From positions 25,892,162 to 25,956,161 of the forward strand of contig OU612067.1 of assembly GCA_914767715.1 (NCBI GenBank): DNA of 64,000 nt, given 5' to 3'. This document shows positions 53,737 to 64,000 of the stretch, in pieces. The notes beneath the pieces were generated by a model, which was not told the origin of the DNA, made no database searches, and was given only the letters and a program-made list of their open reading frames with translations. Origin of the DNA: Membranipora membranacea. Lineage: Eukaryota > Bryozoa > Gymnolaemata > Cheilostomatida > Membraniporidae. The translations under genes and the position numbers were made by a program. Position 1 is the stretch's first letter. The number at the start of each line of letters is the position of its first letter.

Positions 53737-56700
53737 CTGTAAAATTCAATCATAGATATGTGTTGAATTTGCAAAGTCTTCAGACTCAGACATCGTAGAG
53801 GTAAGATCTAAGTCGAAGTGATAACTAAAAGTCTCAAACACAGGGGAGAACGATTAACGGATAGTAACGTTGTAACTAATTTGTACTTTGATCCACACAG
53901 CGGATATCCTGGTGCTATCTCCAGAATATCCAGTTATGATCCAATCTATGTAATATACATTCTAAGATAAACCTCACATTAACCTACCAATGGGATGTTT
54001 GCAGGTAGCCTCGCCTTCAGCAGATCTAGAATATTCGATATCGGCATTTTAGAGTCATTGGCACCTGCTAGATTTCCGGCTTCTCCGTGTGACATCAGCG
54101 AGACAACAAGTAGTGAGAGGCCTTCAGATAGCAGCTTACTGAGCACACTATTGATGATTGGAGGTAGCGTCTTCGCATCAGTCCATTTGAATAAGCTGGT
54201 CGTGATCCCAACATGTGTTAAGCTGTCTCTGATGGCGTTTGCCTCCTCAGTAGCACCCTTTCTCTGATCTGTGCTATACAGCACTAATCCACATGGCTTT
54301 ACATGAGTCTGCTTGATTGGTATGATGTACTGATCACTTCTATCAAAGAGCAGACTAATATCTTCTGTGTTTAGTGGGTGTTTCTCTACAAGCTCCTTCA
54401 GTGTCTTCGCCTCACCTGATCAAAAACACATCATTCAAATGATAGTTTTAGCCAGTTATATACTTCGTATAGCTCATCTGGGCATGGCCACAGTATAATA
54501 AGCGTATAATTCTCAGTTTTTTATTTTTTTATCAAAATTGAAGACTGGACGAGATATTAATCGCAGGGTACGATCAACATTGCTGCCCTTAATGCTGTAC
54601 ATATTTTATGCATATTTTAAACTTACTTGATAAGTTGATGTTTGAAACATACTGCTTGAGCACATCCTGTCCCTTTTCAACAACGTCTGAACCTGAAATG
54701 GAGATAATTGGGTGTTTAAAGCTGCTGATAGAGAGACCAAATATTCATTGATTCATTGTGAAGAGTGAGCAAAGCTTAGATACGTGTTAACACATCGATA
54801 CTAAAGTGGAACACCGGAGCCACTCCCATAAACCTTACATGTTCTCTATTTCATTCTAGTTCTCGTTCTAAAAATCGGCCCAGGGAGTGTGAAAATGAAG
54901 ACCAATTACATTTTAGTGCAAAAATATAGATCTTTTAGCACTCATGTCGGAATAAATCAGTAAATTTCGATACTCTTCAGGTATATTTGATTCATGAATA
55001 TCTACTCACATGGATACCTCAGCGGTGTTGGGATATCAGCATCTTGTGCACAGCTGAAAACCTCATCCCCACTGTAGATGTTACGAGCTGGTTCATTGGC
55101 TGCTAGAGTTTCTGTTTGGGACCAGGAGGGATCCACTTCTGTATGAGGAGACGGGTTGCTTGTAAGTAAGCAATGTGAACAATAGAAAACAGTCTCATAA
55201 CGCACTCCTTTCCAAACAGATTTCAGCTCAGCAATCAGCTGTTGAAGAGAAGCCAGTTGTTTTGTCCAAGCCTCAGTGACGTTTTTAGGAAGAGCGAGAG
55301 TCAGTAGTGTGACACGGTTGTCAGAAGCATTGTGCAGCAGGTATTTCTGTATTCTGTTGCTTTGGGATACAAAAGCACCATTAGTACCAACAGCAGGAGA
55401 AGAGAATGGCTCGGAATTTTTATCCAGATATGCCGCTGTGATTAGTGAGAACACGTGGCCTGGAACTTTAAAACCACGCAGGTATAGATCTACTTTAAGA
55501 GGTATACGGTTAGCAAAATCCCCTGGCGCTTTGATCTTTCTAGTGGCAAAGTATGGTATGATGTATTTCTGATCACATGGTCTAGCATCTGGCCCACATA
55601 GATGGACTAGGTGAAATGATCTCAGAATTTCCACTGCAGCATCAGCTGGTAGTTGTGATTCATTCTCCAACATATTTACGAGTAAAGCTGCTTCCATGAC
55701 CCCAGACCTATTGTAAGTCGTTATCATATCCTGATATTTATATTCTCCTATTGACTTGCCGTCATGTTCAAAAGGGATAAAGTTATCCAAACGGGTCGAC
55801 CAGTCTTTATCATGGGTGTGGCTATAGAGGATTTCTATCAGGCCAGTTATGATCTGGTGGCGGTGGAAGACATAACAGGAGAGCTTAGGATTGTTTTTGA
55901 ACCACATCAGTCGTCCGATTTCATGTAGATATTCCAGGGTCACGTGATCAGGGTCATTGGGGAACTTGATATCAATCTCTGAAAGTTTGATAAACGGCTT
56001 GGTTGTTTCTGACTCGATATCAACAAGCATAACATACCAGCTGCCAGGTATTTCAGTATTCAATACGGCGCCTACAGCTACCAGCATTTCTTTAAGTGAG
56101 TCAATATCAGGTTTAGATGATTTGGTCGAGAAACCTGAAATCATATTAACCCTTATCAGAAGCTCTGAAATGTCAGTGAAGCTTTTCATGATGAAAATTG
56201 GACTCAGGGATGATGCCACATGTGTTTCGGACTTGATTATTTTGTGGCGTAATTTCTCGGTTGTGTCAATAAGCTGCTGTTTCCTCAGATTGTAGCACTC
56301 ATCAGATATCTTATCACAGTGAGTTAGAACTACTACTGGTCGACAGAGAGTAGGACAAGCTATGTACATGTGGGACAGCCAGTCGAGGCAAACATCCTGA
56401 CATGCAGCTTCCTCTCCCTGCTGTACTACTAATCTGTCAAACTCTGCAATGTCTATCACAAGGAGTGGAACACTTTGCGACTTAAATGACAATTGGTAGG
56501 CAAAGTTATAGATTTTATGCCCTCCAAAGTCAACAAAGACCAGCTTAGTGTTTTGGTCTACAGCTGCCTCACAGACTTTGAATACTTTGGTAGCCTCATC
56601 TAACATCCCTCCAGTAGATAGTCGTGATGTGAGTACTCTTTTGTTCTGCTGAACACTCTTCACTAGACTTGTTTTCCCTGCTTCACTCTTTCCGATAACA

Positions 56701-57421
56701 GTCACAGGTATGAATCGCAGATTACTACCTTTTTCCAATTTTAGGTCTGAATAGTATTTTCTCACAGCAGACAACCCCAGTCTGCAGACAGCATATGGAG
56801 GAGATGTTAGTGCATTACAGCCAACACAGTCAAAAGTCGTGAGTGTTTTGATGCTGAACAGGCTCTCAGGTAGTGTGGTGAGTGATGAGTTTTTACCGAT
56901 ATTCAGTGTACGAAGGTTACTCAGCTCTCCTACGCTGCAATAATAAATTATATTTATTACTTAACGAGAAAAATCTACGATCTTCACTGTGTATGTATTT
57001 TTTACTTGCTGAACAAAGATCTCCATTTGCATTAGCATCATTCAAACTCTTTTGCTTTTTTGTTCTTTATTTGTCGGATAACCATGTTTGGTTATGGCAG
57101 GTAGTAATGAGTCAGAAAATATACTTAAGACTGTCCGCTATATCTTTAGTCCTTAATTTAGCATATTGCCGAATCCTGGTGTCAAGTTCTCAAACTCCTA
57201 CTCATTAATTTATGAACCCGATTTAGCTGGCAATTGCCAATAAAACCTTCAGGTGGTAGTGGGTAGACAACTAGCGCTAGAACAGAGGGGATTCTCACTC
57301 TCCCCTAAATCCCCTAAATACCCTAAATTCCATTAGATCAGCAGTTGTAAGTTTTATTAACAAAGTCACAAAAAACCCTCCCATTACAATATACCTATAT
57401 ATACTTTAACTTGCAAACAGA

Positions 57422-57452
<31 letters not shown>

Positions 57453-58025
57453 CTCTACTTCTCGGCAGACTAACCACATACATTAAATGCAGTCAGAGCC
57501 ATTTTGATATTTGGCCATATTTGATTTGCAATTTAGTAGATGGCTAAATTTAAACTGTGACCAACTAGTAAAAAATTATAATATTTCTTGATATTAGTAT
57601 ATACCAGTTCATCATGTCATGTGAGATGTGATGATGACCATTGTAAATAAATTATATTGTTTATCAAAAACGCAAATTACTCAATATTACATTTTATGTT
57701 GATGTACTTGCAGTATCTTTTTAATACATTTATCTAAAGTGATGAAATGATATTTCAACCAAAATTTCATTAGCCATAGAATGACTTCCTTGTGATCCAA
57801 TGTACATCTTTCATCAAAAAGATTTGATAGGTAAATGTTAGATTGATTTGCAGATTCAGACTAAGTATAGGATGTCACACTCACCACTCAGGTAGGTGTT
57901 TGAGACCACAGTTGCCCACACATAACTTTCTTAGAGATATCAGCTCACACAGCCACTCAGGTAATGTGTGTAGAGCTCCATTAAATGATACATTTAATAT
58001 CTCCAGCTTAGTCAGTGATCTAATA
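53359..58025 (-). CDS. Gene B: LRR-Roc-COR-caspase protein (3' part of gene)
   Basis: Exons 58025-57885 (LRR cassette), 56934-55010, 54692-54627, 54415-53988, 53736-53359 (TGA). All are GT-AG with agreeing phases, giving about 978 residues. Order: LRRs; Roc GTPase with P-loop GKSEAGKTS, DFGGHK and LTHCDK; a COR-like region; a short linker; then a caspase-like protease whose p20 part carries the catalytic His in SLMSHGEAG and whose last exon carries the catalytic Cys in VVIIQACQP, followed by a p10-like part. Roc-COR is the ROCO family (LRRK, DAPK1, MASL1), which normally ends in a kinase or no enzyme. A caspase end is unusual. Gene B probably starts beyond the right edge, or from LRR exons lost in block 4. 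No lesion is seen in these exons. Role inferred: GTP-switched protease. Confidence 0.8.
53988..54415 (-). CDS. Gene B exon: caspase-like p20 part
   Basis: 428 nt, phase 1 to 0, acceptor TTGATCAG, donor GTAGGT. It starts with about 40 linker residues, then CGLVLYSTDQRKGATEEANA (first beta strand and the position where caspases bind substrate), ITTSLFKWTDAKTLPPII and LLVVSLMSHGEAGNL. His at codon 54089-54087 is the catalytic His of the C14 fold. It ends at IPL before the Cys strand, as caspase genes often have an exon border there. Confidence 0.85.
54627..54692 (-). CDS. Gene B small linker exon
   Basis: 66 nt, phase 1 to 1, acceptor ATTTCAG, donor GTAAGT. It encodes SDVVEKGQDVLKQYVSNINL, probably a helix linking COR to the protease. 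Its phase fits both neighbours; being a multiple of three it could be skipped. Confidence 0.7.
55010..56934 (-). CDS. Gene B large exon: last LRRs, Roc GTPase, COR
   Basis: 1925 nt, phase 2 to 1, acceptor TTATTGCAG, donor GTGAGT, 641 codons with no stop. Residues 1-53: two diverged LRRs (VGELSNLRTLNIGKNSSL, LPESLFSIKTLTTF). About 75-235: Roc. The P-loop GKSEAGKTSL is at 81-90, a switch-I-like TGGMLDEATK follows, DFGGHK is at 135-140, and LTHCDK at 203-208 stands in for the NKxD base-recognition motif. About 260-520: COR-like, with hydrophobic helices and LMWFKNNPKLSCYVF. The last 100 residues are less conserved. Roc-COR proteins dimerise through COR and cycle with GTP. Confidence 0.85.
57424..57451. 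repeat. (AT)n microsatellite
   Basis: About 14 AT/TA dinucleotides in the intron between the gene B LRR exon and the Roc exon. The rest of this roughly 950-bp intron holds nothing recognisable. Confidence 0.9.
57885..58025 (-). CDS. Gene B LRR cassette exon (two LRRs)
   Basis: 141 nt, phase 2 to 2, acceptor TATTACAG, donor GTGAGT, fully open. It encodes IRSLTKLEILNVSFNGALH, then LPEWLCELISLRKLCVG and LKHLPEW. It is the same cassette as in gene A, and its TG end joins the C at the start of exon 56934-55010 to give a Cys codon. Confidence 0.75.
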
Positions 58026-58203
58026 CTGTAATATATAATATATAGATAATTATTAATACATCACATGAAATGAGAGGAGGAGCTTAGTAAACAAGTTATG
58101 TCGTATATCATAAGGATCTAATGGCAGCCCCTCAGTACGTAATGTTGTATTTATAAAATCATCTCAAAAGTATAATTTCCTTAGCACCGATCTCTCTGCG
58201 ACC

Positions 58204-58219
58204 GGGGGGGGGGGGGGGG
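58204..58219 (+). repeat. G16 homopolymer
   Basis: Sixteen consecutive G after GCGACC, upstream of the gene B LRR exon. One of five G runs of 13-16 in the window. Confidence 0.9.
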
Positions 58220-58723
58220 AGTCTCCCTGCTGTGACAGATAGTTGACAACGAGAAGTGAAACAATAAATAATTATCTTCATGTCCTACGCTATATGATAT
58301 AAGAATTCAAGACTAACTTCTAGTTATATAGAAATAGAGGGCATTGGATATCCTACATTCCATTTCTACATTGATTAACAATCGAGGATAACATCTATCA
58401 TATCTGCATCCAAAGATCAAAATTCAATAATAGCAAAAGCTCGAATATAAATATGAAATGCTCATTTATTGAATGTGAAGAAAAATGATAGATAGTCACG
58501 GCTGAACAATATAAGAAATTATTTTTGAAAAAATTAATTTTAGTCTGCATCCTTACTATGCAGCCTTACAATAAGTCATAGCTGGCAAGAAGGCAACCCA
58601 TTTTTTTCATCAACTTTATTTTTTAAGTTAACATTTAAAAAAATTGAAGATTATTGCAATATTTTTTTATCAGTGACAATGCTGTAGTAATTGACAGACT
58701 GAGAATAGCAGGTACAGACTCAC

Positions 58724-58827
58724 CACTCGGGTAGCTGTCTGAGATCACAGTCTCTCACATCTAACAATCTCAGTGCTCTCAGCTCACACAGCCCCTCAGG
58801 TAATGTGTGTATAGCTCTATTAACTGA
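58724..58827 (-). pseudogene. 3' half of an LRR cassette exon (block 4), 5' half lost
   Basis: About 100 nt encoding IHTLPEGLCELRALRLLDV and LRQLPEW, with the usual GTGAGT donor. It ends at the same LINE junction (AACTGA at 58822-58827) as the split exons in blocks 1 and 2. The exon's 5' half and acceptor are missing, because the following MITE is truncated at about 59467 and runs straight into later block sequence. The surviving half is open but has no acceptor. Confidence 0.65.
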
Positions 58828-59160
58828 GGATTATGCAGATTGACTTGAATTTTAAGAGCTGCCTACTCTCTGTGATTTTATTTCTGAGATGTCTAAAACT
58901 GTTTTTAACAAAATTGCGTCCAATGAAGACCATCCTCTTTTTAGTTGTGTAGTTTTTAACTGTGCAAAGGTATCCTCATGTCTACATACCATCTATCGCC
59001 CACCAAAGTGCAGGACTCAAAAGCGTTTAAAGATCTCTTTTCCGTACCACATGTTAGCATTCAACAAAGTTTAAATTTCTCATTTTCATGTACCAATCCA
59101 ATTTTAACGCCTGTTGATACATGGATTAAAATAATAAGCCTAACCTAACCTAACCTAACC
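58828..59160 (+). mobile_element. 5'-truncated LINE 3' end (block 4)
   Basis: The third copy of the insertion that splits the LRR cassette. The open frame 58889-59074 ends YHMLAFNKV. It is followed by four CCTAAC repeats and then a truncated MITE. The identical 5' breakpoint in all three copies means one insertion, copied later by block duplication. Confidence 0.65.
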
Positions 59161-59162
59161 TA

Positions 59163-59467
59163 ATGGCTGGTTCACATTGTCCCAGATGACATTTGGATGC
59201 CATCCCAGATGTTTATCCCAGATGGTCCCAGTCTTATGTTCCCATCATAAAATTCATCCCAGACAAGCAGTTAGGTTTTTGTCTGGGATAGTGCTGGGTG
59301 ATGTTCACACTGTTTAGGATCGTCCCAGATAGTCCCAGATCAATCCAGATCATCCATATGTCCGATTCACATAGCACCCAGATGCAAAATGAGTTTGGGT
59401 CCGTCTGGGACAGCATCGGGAAAGTTGGACGCTTACGAACTTTCCAGATACTGTCCCAGACGGACCC
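59163..59467. mobile_element. Truncated copy of the TA-flanked MITE (block 4)
   Basis: Begins ATGGCTGGTTCACATTGTCC after TA and follows the block 1 MITE to about the GTCCCAGACGGACC stretch. There it stops, joined directly to CGTTATCCCACCTCCC of the block. The right terminal repeat is missing, so this copy is a deletion product. Confidence 0.6.
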
Positions 59468-61639
59468 GTTATCCCACCTCCCGTTATCCCATGAAGCCAT
59501 TTCCCCCCTGGATGAGTTACCATGATGCCATTTTCATGCTTTGACAATTTCTCACCAATCCATTTTCCACCAAGACATTTTCAGTTTGGGCTGTTTTCCG
59601 AACAAGCCATTTATCCTCCAAGATAAATTCCAAATTGACTGTTTTCCCACCAAGACCATTTATCACACCATGCAGTTTTCCCGGCATTTTTTTTTTTAAC
59701 ATATACTAACAGTTTTCACGTCCAGCCAACGTTGTAAAAGGCAGTTTGGGTAATGGACCTGTGAGTTGATTTCATTGTTATAGTTTGTGGATTTTGTTTT
59801 GAGTTTTCCAGCGCACAAGTTATTGTACAACTGACTGATTTCAATAGGATGGTCTCAATGTTATAAAATACTTTTTCAGCAAAAGAACTGTATTGTTCCT
59901 ATAGCCTTTTCTGTACCAATCAGAGAAGAACTGCGAGATCATATTGATGTAATTGAATAAATTACTGACCAATGGGCAAAATATAAATTAGGGCATTGGG
60001 ACATTTTTTCACACGCCATTTTGCTACTACACATTATTCAAAAGTCGTACAGAATTCTTCGAGCCATATGTCTTGCTGAAGAGATATCTTGTAAACGCTG
60101 ACAAGGTTATTGGCAAAATCCCTCTGTAAAATGAAGCTTACACCATGTGTGTACACTGCATGGCCTGACCATGCATGTTAAAGTTTATTGTACTAATTTT
60201 CAAGCTATAATCAATAACCACCAAACAATGTAAAGAAAATTAAACTCCTTTTGGGGTTTGAGGCTACAATTTTTTTCCGAGACCATTTCATGATATTAAA
60301 GCTTTATCAAATTTTGGAATTGTTTCCTCTTGTAATAGTCGGGATCCCAGGGTTAAAATCCATGTTGAAAGTGTAAAAGCTGAGTTTCATACATTATTTA
60401 GTATAAGTATTATATTTTTGTATTCCACCCTCAGATCAGGAATCACAAGGGGGGTTTTATGGAATTTCACTCATGTTAATCAGGGGGGACAACTTTTTCC
60501 ATAATCAACTTTTCAGAACATATCTTTAACTTGTGATTAGCTTTGTATAGGAATTAAAAATCATTTACCCAGATTGTTGATGTGCTGCCAATTGCGCAAC
60601 GTCATGACCTTACATTAATTTTCTGTGTTTGTCATCTTGAAAGGTTTTTTTTCAATTATCTATGGGCTTGTCAGATAAACTGAATCAGCAGAAATTTTTT
60701 TAAGTGTCTAGAGAATAATAATAGAAGAATTTATTCAGCTATCTCTGATCAGTTGAAAATTTTAATGAATTCAATCGAGTATGCCCCTTTATGAATGAAG
60801 TGAATGGACGTAACGCTAAACAATCATGATCGTATTGTGTGTAATTGTTGCAAATTTAAGTGTTTAGCTGTTTTAAAAAAGCTCTACATTAACAGAAATC
60901 CAGGCTTGAGACATTCTGAACGATATCATATAATTCTAACTCATTATTCAGACACAATTAACCTGTTTTTTTACTATATATCATTATTTATGTTTCGTTT
61001 TCTATTCGTAACAGATGATTCTCAACAGTGCATTTACGATGTGTTATGTCTCAAAAACCAATTCAGACAAAATTGTGCGATCAAGCTATACTTTCATCAA
61101 TTTTAATCACTGAAATCAAGACAATATCATTTTAAGTTACAGAAGATTGGGGATGCACAGGAAAGATTCCATTCTATCGGTGAACACAAGCAGATGAATG
61201 AGCTGCCACAGATACTATGATTCAATTTTGCTTGCCTTTGGTCTATTCTAATTAACACATTATGTAGGACAGTAAAACAGTTAGATATAAACGTCAGACA
61301 AATACAGTCAACCTAAACCATGAGTTAATAAAGTTGCTAGCTCTGTTTAGTTACCAGGTTACAAACTCCAGCCTATCCAGCTTGGACTTGAAGGAACCTA
61401 TAAGTCATGCTCCGTTAACCAGTCCAGGTCAATCCTGTAAATAAATTTGAAAAGCCTAACGATTACTATGAGATGCACACTTGGGGAGGTAGTAGGCAAA
61501 TATTCATGAGAATGACGCCTTGCTGAGGTGTGCTGATCTTGAGAGATGTTCTCACTAAGTAATTAAGCATTGTCGTCGTGGTAATGGCTAAACACTTTGA
61601 GTCTGCGGTCACATCTGCGTCCGAGAGCTTGGGAAGTTT

Positions 61640-62110
61640 TGGAGTTCTAAAGACCAGTGGTGTTTGTTTTTTTGTTATTCCGTCTCATTATGCAGAAAAG
61701 ACTTGCAGCCCTCCTTTGCACAGCTTCAAGCCTGTCGGCCAAACCATCATTCACACAGTTTCATGCGGCCAATGCACATCAGCACCAGTCTTACTGGTTG
61801 GCTGTATGTGTCTTTTTCACAGCTTTGGAGATGGTCAAAACGTTGCACCTATTAAACCTTAATGTGCTGTTAGTTTTGGAAGTGATGTTGATTATGTGAG
61901 TTCGCCAGGTTAGCTTGCTGTTAAAGGTAACTCCTAGATATTTGACACCTTTGAGCTCTAAGTATTTTAGTGTGGTGTTGTTACAGTGGCGCTGAGGGGG
62001 CCAATAATGCTTTGAGAAAGTCAAGAGTTGCCTTCTCATGTGGTCGATCTCAAAGTCAAATCTTCCAACAAGCTTGAGAGGGTTTGAAGAACATCCTGCA
62101 AGTCCTGGCG
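61640..62110 (-). pseudogene. Non-LTR retrotransposon ORF2 C-terminal debris
   Basis: Minus-strand frames contain GVKYLGVTFNSKLTWRTHI, then KTNSTLRFNR (about 61990-61870). Further on, around 61740-61660 and in another frame, comes RLEAVQRRAASLF. These match the order seen after the FADD box in LINE ORF2 proteins (YLGVxxxxxLxWxxHI, then EAVQRRAARF). Several frameshifts and stops lie between them. It belongs with the FADD fragment at 62704-62994, which lies upstream on the same strand. Confidence 0.65.
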
Positions 62111-62703
62111 GTTTTGGGTTGTATTGTATACCATTATGTCTTCCAGTAGTGTATTCATAGCATGGGCCAGGGGGCCATGGTCCTACCATCCTACCACTAC
62201 CACCCCATCAACTTTGAAAAAAACTCTTAAAATTCCCATAAGTGTTTTAAATACGCAATGACTCTATTTACGATTATCAATAACAGGTGATCAGGGGGCG
62301 CCTTGTGTAATATGTATGGATAATGAAGCAATAAAGCACCAATGGAGCTGTTTTATAATGGCAAATTTCAGCTTGCTATGAGGTTTAGAGTTCATCAACA
62401 CATCAAAACTGATACATGTTAGCTATCCTTCAGCGCCATGGCCGGCCCTAAAACATACTTTGGGCCAACTTGAACAAACAGCCTCTGAACATTGCATGTT
62501 CTAAATTGGTTCGACACTATATAATAAATGTTCACCGATTCTTTTTCAGTTCTAAGTATCGATCACAGTAGAGATTAAATGATGTCCCTCCCTGTAACCC
62601 TAAGATACCTATGGCCAAATTATTGTCAATTTTCTTCTCAAAAAGGACTGGAATGTCTCACAACTGCCTCTGATTTTTGATAGTTTCCTGGGGGAGGTCC
62701 CCC

Positions 62704-62994
62704 TTACCCTCTGGCGGGAAGGCGCTGAAGCACCCCTCCCGCCCCCATCCCGCCTGGCCCAACCACTTCAAAACCCATGGACACAGCCCTGATGTCATCT
62801 GCAAATAAGCGGACTATGCATTTAGTGTTCTCAGGTAAGTCATTGATGTAATACTTGAACAGAGTAGATTCTATGACTGATCCTAGGGGTACAACTGATA
62901 TCGCATCGGCCATTGATGGTTCATCACTATCACCCAAAGCTCTCTGCTTTCTTCCAGACAAGAAGTCTTCTATGAATAAGACAACTTGGAACAT
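62704..62994 (-). pseudogene. Non-LTR retrotransposon reverse-transcriptase fragment (second copy)
   Basis: The same text as 6977-7339, with FLSGRKQR, YYINDLPENTK and LFADDI, ending at the same breakpoint after FADDI. Shared breakpoint and flanks show that the fragment was already truncated before the R element was copied. Confidence 0.7.
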
Positions 62995-64000
62995 TAGACT
63001 AGCTTGTCAACCAGAAAACAGCAATCAGAGTTACCTGAATCTGAAAAAGGACTTACCAGGGGTTGCTTGCCCTCAGGGAAGGTGGTCGAGGGCTGGAGAC
63101 CTGACCGTCATTCTTTTGAGAACTCTGGTACTAATACCATCTCGTACGGGTGCCTATTTGACTTTGAGGGATATTAGGTGTTTCTGTACGCCCTAAGGGG
63201 CAATGATGTTTTCAGGCATCTTGGAGGCGAGTGTGAGGTATTGGTATGGGATGGGGTCTGAAGGATGTGAGAATACTGACATGAATTGTTTATTTTGAAC
63301 TTCTGCCTTGCCTGCCAGTCAAATATGCCAAAAATCTGTTGAGCTATTCCTCTTGACTGTTATCCTCATCAGTAAACATTCTGTGGACATACTCCGGATG
63401 TTGTTTCCTCATCATTTTTGACCACTTGCCCGCAGGTGATACAATTAACCTTTATTTACTTACTTACTTTACTAAATACTGTGCCTTTTACACCTCTTTT
63501 TCAATCTGTTCATCTTCAATCTCATGGAGTTGCTTGTCAATCCAGGGATGCGAATCTCTGCGTCATTACTGCTTCTGGGGCACATAGATGTCCATGCCTT
63601 TAAATTCGTGACAACAAGGGTGTTATTCTGTCAGGAGGAGAGGCTCAAAGATGGACTGTGTTAAACCGTAATTGCCGAGTATGTCTCTGAATTTGGTATG
63701 TAGGGTTGGTATGTGGAGCCAGATGTTAGTGTCATATTTGACCAATCGAAGCTATAAACTCGAGTAGGCCATCTTGTTTCTGTTATATTAAAGCATTCTG
63801 AAATTGATTCGCCTCAGCTCAAGCCTGGTAATGTGAAGGTACATACTTTTTGCTACAATATTTGTGGAATTTCTGTGGCGGGGATCCAACATCAGAAGAT
63901 AAAATATAGTGGTTGTGGTCTGAAAAAACTACCTGGCGTTATTCGGGGCCTTAGATATCCTAATTTCTCAAATAAACTCCTTTGTGATTATTTGGAACCA

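Larger units (their letters stand above)
57885..60335. repeat. Segmental duplication block 4 (downstream of gene B LRR exons)
   Basis: Carries the LRR exon 58025-57885, the half LRR exon 58724-58827, the LINE 3' end, a truncated MITE, and the block-terminal part (59468-60335) matching 4735-5436 and 16370-17231. It ends with TTTCCTCTTGTAA followed by the large inverted-repeat element, exactly as block 1 does. A deletion from mid-MITE to the middle of the terminal part removed the 5' half of the split LRR exon. Confidence 0.7.
60336..64000. mobile_element. Large element with long inverted arms (copy R3, runs off the right edge)
   Basis: Starts TAGTCGGGATCC after TTTCCTCTTGTAA, as R2 does. The arm runs to about 61125. 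The region 61970-64000 matches 6880-8560 of R2 almost throughout. Between them, 61130-61970 is extra sequence relative to R2 and includes LINE reverse-transcriptase C-terminal debris. No solo LTR interrupts the arm here (60855 reads through). Confidence 0.55.

Noticed and set aside
55276-56295. Plus-strand frames opposite the Roc-COR exon
   Set aside because: Antisense shadows of a well-supported 641-codon exon.

Overview
The window is AT-rich metazoan nuclear DNA. Genes are split into short exons with GT-AG junctions whose phases agree, and they are recognisable only as exon series. They lie among many nested, partly decayed transposons. The gene families (ANKLE1 endonuclease, TENT4/TRF4 poly(A) polymerase, LRR-Roc-COR proteins), small introns and LINE/SINE/Ty3 content fit an invertebrate. 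A sponge is plausible, but the sequence does not prove it. There are no bacterial operons, no CRISPR array and no rRNA genes.

Layout. (1) 1-20.2 kb, minus strand: the 5' part of a leucine-rich-repeat gene (gene A). It has a start codon at 20085, a unique N-terminal exon, then an array of identical-format 141-nt exons. Each encodes two LRRs and is phase 2 at both ends. The exons sit inside large duplicated blocks. The blocks carry tRNA-derived SINEs, a LINE 3' end that has broken one LRR exon per block, a TA-flanked MITE, and a large element with long inverted ends. Inside that element are a solo LTR, LINE reverse-transcriptase debris and a 2.7-kb transposon with 540-bp inverted repeats. (2) 20.2-28.9 kb: mostly unrecognised, with palindromic motifs and a two-exon plus-strand fragment of a TTF-type zinc-finger gene. 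(3) 29.0-36.7 kb, minus: an ANKLE1-like gene (ankyrin, LEM, GIY-YIG nuclease), nearly whole but with a stop and a 1-nt frameshift. (4) 37.4-51.1 kb, minus: a TENT4-like gene with all three catalytic aspartates but an in-frame TAG and no C-terminal half. A decayed Ty3/gypsy element (42328-50523) sits in its first intron. (5) 51.1-53.3 kb: nothing recognised. (6) 53.36-58.83 kb, minus: the 3' part of a second LRR gene (gene B) using the same LRR cassette. It runs LRR - Roc GTPase - COR - caspase-like protease. (7) 58.8-64 kb: another copy of the transposon block from region 1.

The most notable system is the pair of genes A and B. They share near-identical LRR cassettes and lie on the same strand about 33 kb apart. 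Gene A shows the 5' end and LRR array; gene B shows the GTPase and caspase end. The simplest reading is a duplicated family of LRR-Roc-COR-caspase proteins whose LRR part grows and shrinks by block duplication. The architecture would suit a sensor-switch-protease, possibly in immunity or cell death. That role is inferred. All domain calls come from reading motifs, without database searches.
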